Assembly (NCBI GenBank): GCA_046331465.1
Contig: JAXLQV010000003.1
Span: forward strand, 434,001-498,000
Reading direction: 5' to 3'
From: UBA5066 sp046331465
GTDB taxonomy: Bacteria > Acidobacteriota > Thermoanaerobaculia > UBA5066
Length of the DNA stretch: 64,000 nt
Below the pieces are notes generated by a model, which had not been told where the DNA came from, did no database searches, and worked only from the letters and a program-made list of their open reading frames with translations. A program made the translations under genes and the position numbers. Positions 58,952 through 64,000 of the stretch are shown here, piece by piece (the stretch's first letter is position 1; each line of letters opens with the position of its first letter).

Positions 58952-60904
58952 TCAGGCCTGGCCGGAGAAGCGGGCGAGGAGCTCCCGGTTGACCTCGATC
59001 TTCGACTCGGTGCGGAGCCTCTGGACGAGCGACTGGAAGAGCCGCCCGGCCTTCTGCTGGCGCAGCCGCTCCGTCGCCTCGGCCTTCTGCTTGTCGAAGG
59101 CGATCCCGTCGAAGGGGGTCACCTCGACGACGCGGAAGATCGCGGCGCCCCGCCCGGCGACCCAGACCGGCCCCTTCGTCTCGCCGGCGGCCGCCGCGAA
59201 GACGGCGTCGAGGAGCGCCTTGGAGGCGCCGAGGCCCGGCACCGGGCCCGCCTTCGGGAAGGCCTCGGGCGTCTCCACCTTGACGCCCGCCGCCTTCGCG
59301 GCGTCCTCGACCGTCGCGCCCGCTCCCATCGCCGCGCGGGCGGCGGCGAGGGCGAGCTCCTCCTGCTTCTTCCCGACGAGGTCCGCCTTCACGCGGGCCC
59401 TCACGTCGGGGAAGGTCGCGGGACCGGCCCCCTTCACCTCGACGGCCTTGACGATCGCCTCGCCGCGCGCGGTGGCGACCGGCTCGGAGACCTCGCCGAG
59501 CGGCAGGTCGAAGAGGACCTGCATGAACGCCTGGTTCGGGCCGATCCCCGCGGGGGCGTCGGACCGGGCGAGGAGCTCGGTCTCGTTGAACGTGACGCCG
59601 GGCCGGGTCAGCTTGCGGAGATCGTCGTCGGACGGCTTCTTGCCGAGCTTGGCGACGCGGTCGGCGAGCTCGCGCGCGAGGCGCCGGGCCTCGTCGCCGG
59701 CCCGCGCCTCCTCGAGGCGCGCGCGGATCGAGGAGGCGACCTCGAAGAGCGGCTGGACCCGCTCGGCGGTCTTCCCGGTCACCTGCAGGACGTGGAAGCC
59801 GAACGGCGTCTTGACAGGCCCGACGATCTCGCCCTGCGCCGCGCCGAAGGCGGCGTCCTCGAACTCCTTGACCATCCGCCCGCGGGAGACGGCGCCGAGG
59901 TCGCCGCCCGAGCCCTTCGAGCCGGGGTCCTCGGACTCGGCCTTCGCGAGGGCCGCGAAGTCGGCGCCTCCCTTGAGGCGCTTGATGGCGGACTCCGCCT
60001 TCGCCCGGGCGGCCGCGTCGGCCGCCGGCGTGCCGTCGGACTTGTAGAGGATGTGACGGACCGTGACCTCCTCGCCCTTCTTGTAGGTGTCGAGGTTCTT
60101 CGAGTACTCGGCCGCGACGTCGGCGTCCGTGACCTTCTTCGCCACGTCCGCCCGGAGCTGGGCGCTCTCGACGAGGAGGTACTTCGCCTTGCGCCGCTCG
60201 GGGAGCTGGTACGCGGACGGGTTCTTCTTGAACGCCGCCTCGGCCTCGGCGTCGGAGACCGCGTCGGGCGCGACGGCCGGGGCGGGGACGAGCGCGTAGG
60301 CGATCTTCGCCTTCACCGTCCGCCCCTCGAAGTCCGCCTTCAGCTCGTCGTCGGCGACGAACGCGGAGGAGCTGACGAACCGGTTCAGCTTCTCCATGAG
60401 GACCTGCTCGCGGGTGTCGGCCTCGAAGCCCTCGGGAGAGAGGTTCGCGCCGGCGAGCATCCGCCGGTAGGTGACCTCGCCGACGAACGCCCCGTCCTTG
60501 ACGAAGAGGAGGTTCCCCTGCTGGTCGCGCATCCGGAGGATCCGCGCGGTGACCTCGTCGTCGGAGACGGTGAGGCCGAGCCGGTCGGCCTCCTCGCGGA
60601 GGAGGCGCCGGTCGACGAGGGAGTTGAGCACCTGCGAGGGGAGGTTCATCGCGCGGGCGAGCTCCGGGCTGAAGCTCTGCCCGTACATCTGCCGATAGCG
60701 GTCCTCGGCCTGGACGTACTCGCGCCGGAACTCGGCCTCGGTGATCTTCGAGGAGCCGACCTTCGCCGCGTAGTCGACGCCTCCGCGCCCGCTCCTCGTC
60801 GACCCCATGCCCCAGTCGACGAAGACGAAGACGACGAAGATCGCGATGACGAGCCACAGGACCCACTTGAGGTGCTTGAAGTTTTCCCTGAACGTCTTGA
60901 GCAT
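58952..60904 (-). CDS. PpiD/SurA-type membrane-anchored peptidyl-prolyl isomerase
   Basis: The 650-residue protein is a periplasmic folding factor anchored by one N-terminal helix (about residues 14-32). A SurA_N-like chaperone domain runs to about residue 200. A parvulin (rotamase) domain follows with VRHILYKSDGTPA near residue 275 and GGDLGAVSRGRMVKEFEDAAF, the typical PPIC end, and FGFHVLQVT after it. A second, weaker parvulin-like part lies at the C-terminus. This layout fits PpiD. It lies 7 bases upstream of ruvA on the same strand. Confidence 0.88.
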   Translation of the reverse strand: MLKTFRENFKHLKWVLWLVIAIFVVFVFVDWGMGSTRSGRGGVDYAAKVGSSKITEAEFRREYVQAEDRYRQMYGQSFSPELARAMNLPSQVLNSLVDRRLLREEADRLGLTVSDDEVTARILRMRDQQGNLLFVKDGAFVGEVTYRRMLAGANLSPEGFEADTREQVLMEKLNRFVSSSAFVADDELKADFEGRTVKAKIAYALVPAPAVAPDAVSDAEAEAAFKKNPSAYQLPERRKAKYLLVESAQLRADVAKKVTDADVAAEYSKNLDTYKKGEEVTVRHILYKSDGTPAADAAARAKAESAIKRLKGGADFAALAKAESEDPGSKGSGGDLGAVSRGRMVKEFEDAAFGAAQGEIVGPVKTPFGFHVLQVTGKTAERVQPLFEVASSIRARLEEARAGDEARRLARELADRVAKLGKKPSDDDLRKLTRPGVTFNETELLARSDAPAGIGPNQAFMQVLFDLPLGEVSEPVATARGEAIVKAVEVKGAGPATFPDVRARVKADLVGKKQEELALAAARAAMGAGATVEDAAKAAGVKVETPEAFPKAGPVPGLGASKALLDAVFAAAAGETKGPVWVAGRGAAIFRVVEVTPFDGIAFDKQKAEATERLRQQKAGRLFQSLVQRLRTESKIEVNRELLARFSGQA

Positions 60905-60994
60905 TCCCTCTCCGAAGACGGCGCCGGACGGCGCCGCAAGCGCAGGAGGATAGCGCGGGGCGACCGGCCCGACAAGGCGAGCCCGGCACCGTGG

Positions 60995-61000
60995 TATAAA
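60995..61000 (+). promoter_or_regulatory. Candidate -10 element of the fecR-mreB run
   Basis: TATAAA in a GC-rich region lies 38 bases before the ATG at 61039, a normal leader length. No clear -35 is visible. Confidence 0.4.
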
Positions 61001-61038
61001 TGGCGCTTGGCCGGTAAGCGGCTGAAGACGCGAAGGTT

Positions 61039-62499
61039 ATGGTGGGAAAGAAGGACGGGCGCCGGTTCGAGGTCGAGCTCGACTGGTACTACGTCTCCAA
61101 GGAGACCCTCTGGCGGTGGGTGCTGCTCCTCCTCGGGGCGGCTGTGCTCGTGTCCGGCGGCATCTACTGGTGGCTCCACCGGGGCGAGGACGTCGCGGGG
61201 AAGGCCCGGAGCGAGATCGCCGCGGCCGAGGAGCTCCTCGCCAAGGGGAAGACGGCCCCCGGCGCCTCCCGAGCCCGGGAGGAGATCGCCGCCGCCGCCG
61301 AGAAGCTCGAGGCGGCCCGCGGCGACTACGCCGCCGCCCGCTACGCCGAGGCGCTGAAGGAAGCGGTCGAGGCCCGGCAGCTCGCCCTCCGGATCACCTC
61401 CGGGACGGGGACGATCCGCCACGACGCGGCGATCATGGAGCTCGGCGGGCGCGTCGAGGTCCAGCGCGCGAGCCGCGCCACCTGGGAGGCGGCCCGCGTC
61501 GGCATGAAGCTCTACGAGGGGGACTTCCTCAAGACGGGCGCCAACGGCCTCGCCGAGGTCATGGCCGTCGACGGGACCTTCTACCGGATCAAGCCGGAGA
61601 CGCTCTTCGAGGTCCACCGCGGCCAGGCGATCGCGGGGTCCGGAGAGGGCGCGCCGACGAGGCAGTCCGAGATCAAGTTCATCGTCGGGACGGTCGACAT
61701 CAACACGGGCGAGGGGTCCCGCTCGATCGTCAAGACCGACGCGGCCACGGCCGACATCGCCTCCCGCTCCACCGTCGGCGTCGACGTCGACCCCTCGAAG
61801 ACGACCGGGGTCTCCACGTACCGGGGCAAGGTCACGCTCTCCACCGAGTCCGGCTCCGTCACCCTCGGCGACCGGGAGCGCGTCGTCGCGCGCCTCGGGG
61901 CCGGCGGGCTCGGCGAGAAGACGAAGCTCCCCGACCCGCCGCGGCCGCTCGCGCCGGACGACACGGCCGTCTACGACCTGAACCGCCGCGAGCCGGTCAC
62001 CCTGAAGTGGACGCCGGTGCCGGAGGCGGGCAAGTACCGCCTCCAGATCGCGCGGAGCCGCCTCTTCATCCCCGACTCGATCGTCATCGTCGACGACCGC
62101 CCGCGGCCGGAAGCGGTCGTCACCGTCACGGAGCAGGGGGCCTTCTACTGGCGGATCGCGACGCTCGGCAAGGGGAACGTCGTCTCCGAGTGGTCCCCCA
62201 CGCGGCGCTTCAAGGTCCTCGCGGGAGGCCAGCGCTCCGGCGGGCCCGACACCACGCCGCCCGAGCTCGTCCTCCAGCGGCCGCAGGTGAACGGCACGCT
62301 CGTCATCCTCATGGGCCGCTCCGAGCCGGGCTCGGCGGTCTCGGTGAACGGCGAGCCGGCCGACGTCGACGCCTCGGGGAACTTCAAGAAGGTGATCTCC
62401 TTCGACCGGGAGGGGGTCAACGTCATCACGGTACGCGCGGTGGACGGGGCCGGGAACGAGACCCTACGTCGCGAAACGGTCATGATCGATCTCTACTAG
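61039..62499 (+). CDS. FecR-domain membrane protein
   Basis: The 486-residue product has one N-terminal membrane helix (about residues 24-45), then an alanine/glutamate-rich helical stretch, then a FecR domain with VQRASRATWEAARVG and GDFLKTGANGLAEVMAVDGT, and a C-terminal Ig-like tail with SEPGSAVSVNGEPADVDASG. Most FecR proteins act as anti-sigma partners, but here the domain is in the periplasm without a sigma partner, as in surface or morphogenic proteins. It lies just upstream of mreB on the same strand, so it may be linked to envelope growth. Confidence 0.8.
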   Translation: MVGKKDGRRFEVELDWYYVSKETLWRWVLLLLGAAVLVSGGIYWWLHRGEDVAGKARSEIAAAEELLAKGKTAPGASRAREEIAAAAEKLEAARGDYAAARYAEALKEAVEARQLALRITSGTGTIRHDAAIMELGGRVEVQRASRATWEAARVGMKLYEGDFLKTGANGLAEVMAVDGTFYRIKPETLFEVHRGQAIAGSGEGAPTRQSEIKFIVGTVDINTGEGSRSIVKTDAATADIASRSTVGVDVDPSKTTGVSTYRGKVTLSTESGSVTLGDRERVVARLGAGGLGEKTKLPDPPRPLAPDDTAVYDLNRREPVTLKWTPVPEAGKYRLQIARSRLFIPDSIVIVDDRPRPEAVVTVTEQGAFYWRIATLGKGNVVSEWSPTRRFKVLAGGQRSGGPDTTPPELVLQRPQVNGTLVILMGRSEPGSAVSVNGEPADVDASGNFKKVISFDREGVNVITVRAVDGAGNETLRRETVMIDLY

Positions 62500-62548
62500 C
62501 CCCAAGAACCGCGCCCTCGGGCGCCCACTACCCGGAAAGGAAAGTCCC

Positions 62549-63574
<1,026 letters not shown>

Positions 63575-63581
63575 GGCCCCC

Positions 63582-64000
63582 GTGGCCGCGCCGCTCTCCC
63601 CCGCACGGCCGGCGCTCGTCCTCGCGGCGCTCCTCGGCAGCTGCGTCGTCCTCCTCTCCCTCCAGGTGAGGAGGACGGGCGGGGGGACCCTCGCCGAGGA
63701 GTGGCTCCTCGACGCGTCGTCCCTCCTCGTCCGCACGACGGCCGGGATCCGGTCCGCCGCGCTCTCCGTGCGGGAGACCTTCTCGACCCGCGCCGCGCTC
63801 CGGGCCGAGAACGACGCCCTGAGGGCCCGCGTGACGGGCCTCGAGGTGCAGCTCCACGCGCTCCGGGAGGCGGGGTTCGAGCGCGACCGGCTCGTCCGGC
63901 TCCTCGGGGCGATGCCGTCGCCGCCGGAGGGGACCCGTCCCGCCCGCATCGTCGTCGTCGAGACCGCCGGGCCGTTCCAGTCGGCCCTGCTCGACCGCGG
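63582..64000 (+). CDS. mreC: Rod shape-determining protein MreC (partial, 3' end outside window)
   Basis: The visible 139 residues start with a short cytosolic tail and a single membrane helix (about residues 10-28), followed by a long coiled-coil segment with RAALRAENDALRARVTGLEVQL. The beginning of the first periplasmic beta domain, with PARIVVVETAGPFQSALLDR, comes last. This is the standard layout of MreC, which spans the inner membrane and contacts MreB and PBP2. It begins with GTG at 63582, 7 bases after mreB. Confidence 0.9.
   Translation, partial: MAAPLSPARPALVLAALLGSCVVLLSLQVRRTGGGTLAEEWLLDASSLLVRTTAGIRSAALSVRETFSTRAALRAENDALRARVTGLEVQLHALREAGFERDRLVRLLGAMPSPPEGTRPARIVVVETAGPFQSALLDR

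Overview
The window is a gene-dense chromosomal segment of very high G+C content with no sign of mobile DNA, RNA genes or CRISPR. No stretch over about 175 bases lacks a gene. The organism is a diderm, judged from the TolC-type outer-membrane proteins, an RND tripartite pump, lipoprotein signals and type IV pilin-like proteins. It is rod-shaped or elongating (mreBC), respires with complex I, and has a meso-diaminopimelate type wall pathway (lysA, LD-carboxypeptidase, NagZ, NamZ). An NADH module-less nuo order, DUF4097/ECF sigma loci, large secreted proteins with a shared C-terminal region and weak Shine-Dalgarno use would all fit Acidobacteriota (Thermoanaerobaculia-like). That placement is an inference and was not tested.

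Layout. 1-8657 (minus): complex I operon nuoABCDHIJKL, with nuoEFG absent between D and H and nuoL running off the left edge, headed by a MidA/NDUFAF7-type methyltransferase. 8729-11981: an archease-like gene, two tandem type IV pilin-like genes with sigma-54-type promoter matches, and a PGM1-like ATP-grasp ligase. 12007-14919 (minus): a secreted BNR-type protein. 15006-21479 (minus): a CusA/CusB/TolC-type heavy-metal efflux operon headed by a small cysteine-rich protein. 21530-26043 (minus): an outer-membrane barrel, then an ECF sigma / HEAT-repeat anti-sigma / DUF4097 locus, and a DUF2892 protein. 26140-29550: PhzF-like protein, then csoR-copA with a CsoR-type operator. 29619-33855 (minus): M28 peptidase, diguanylate cyclase and LD-carboxypeptidase. 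33995-44967 (plus): lysA, a secreted protein paired with a matrixin-like metalloprotease, NagZ, an AmiE-NamZ fusion, a TerB-like protein and a nitrilase-family amidase. 44955-47432 (minus): YfhO-like membrane protein and a PTS IIA domain. 47520-49289 (plus): sodium:solute symporter. 49338-53174 (minus): an sdpR-sdpI pair flanked by two paralogous secreted hydrolases. 53297-53683 (plus): EthD-like protein. 53690-60904 (minus): sugar dehydrogenase, lipid kinase, ruvB, ruvA and a PpiD-like chaperone. 61039-64000 (plus): FecR protein, mreB and the start of mreC.

How the genes fit together. Copper and heavy-metal export is covered twice: CopA under CsoR for the inner membrane, and a Cus-type pump spanning the envelope. 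Peptidoglycan turnover is covered by NagZ, the AmiE-NamZ fusion and LD-carboxypeptidase, with LysA and MreBC on the synthesis side.

The most unusual observation is a roughly 470-485 residue A-B-A-B region at the C-terminus of three otherwise unrelated secreted proteins (BNR-type protein, metalloprotease, sugar dehydrogenase). I do not recognise it as a named domain. Other points of note are the complex I methyltransferase next to its likely substrate operon, a histidine-rich insertion in NuoL, the secreted-protein/metalloprotease pair, and candidate -10 elements that lie directly in front of start codons.
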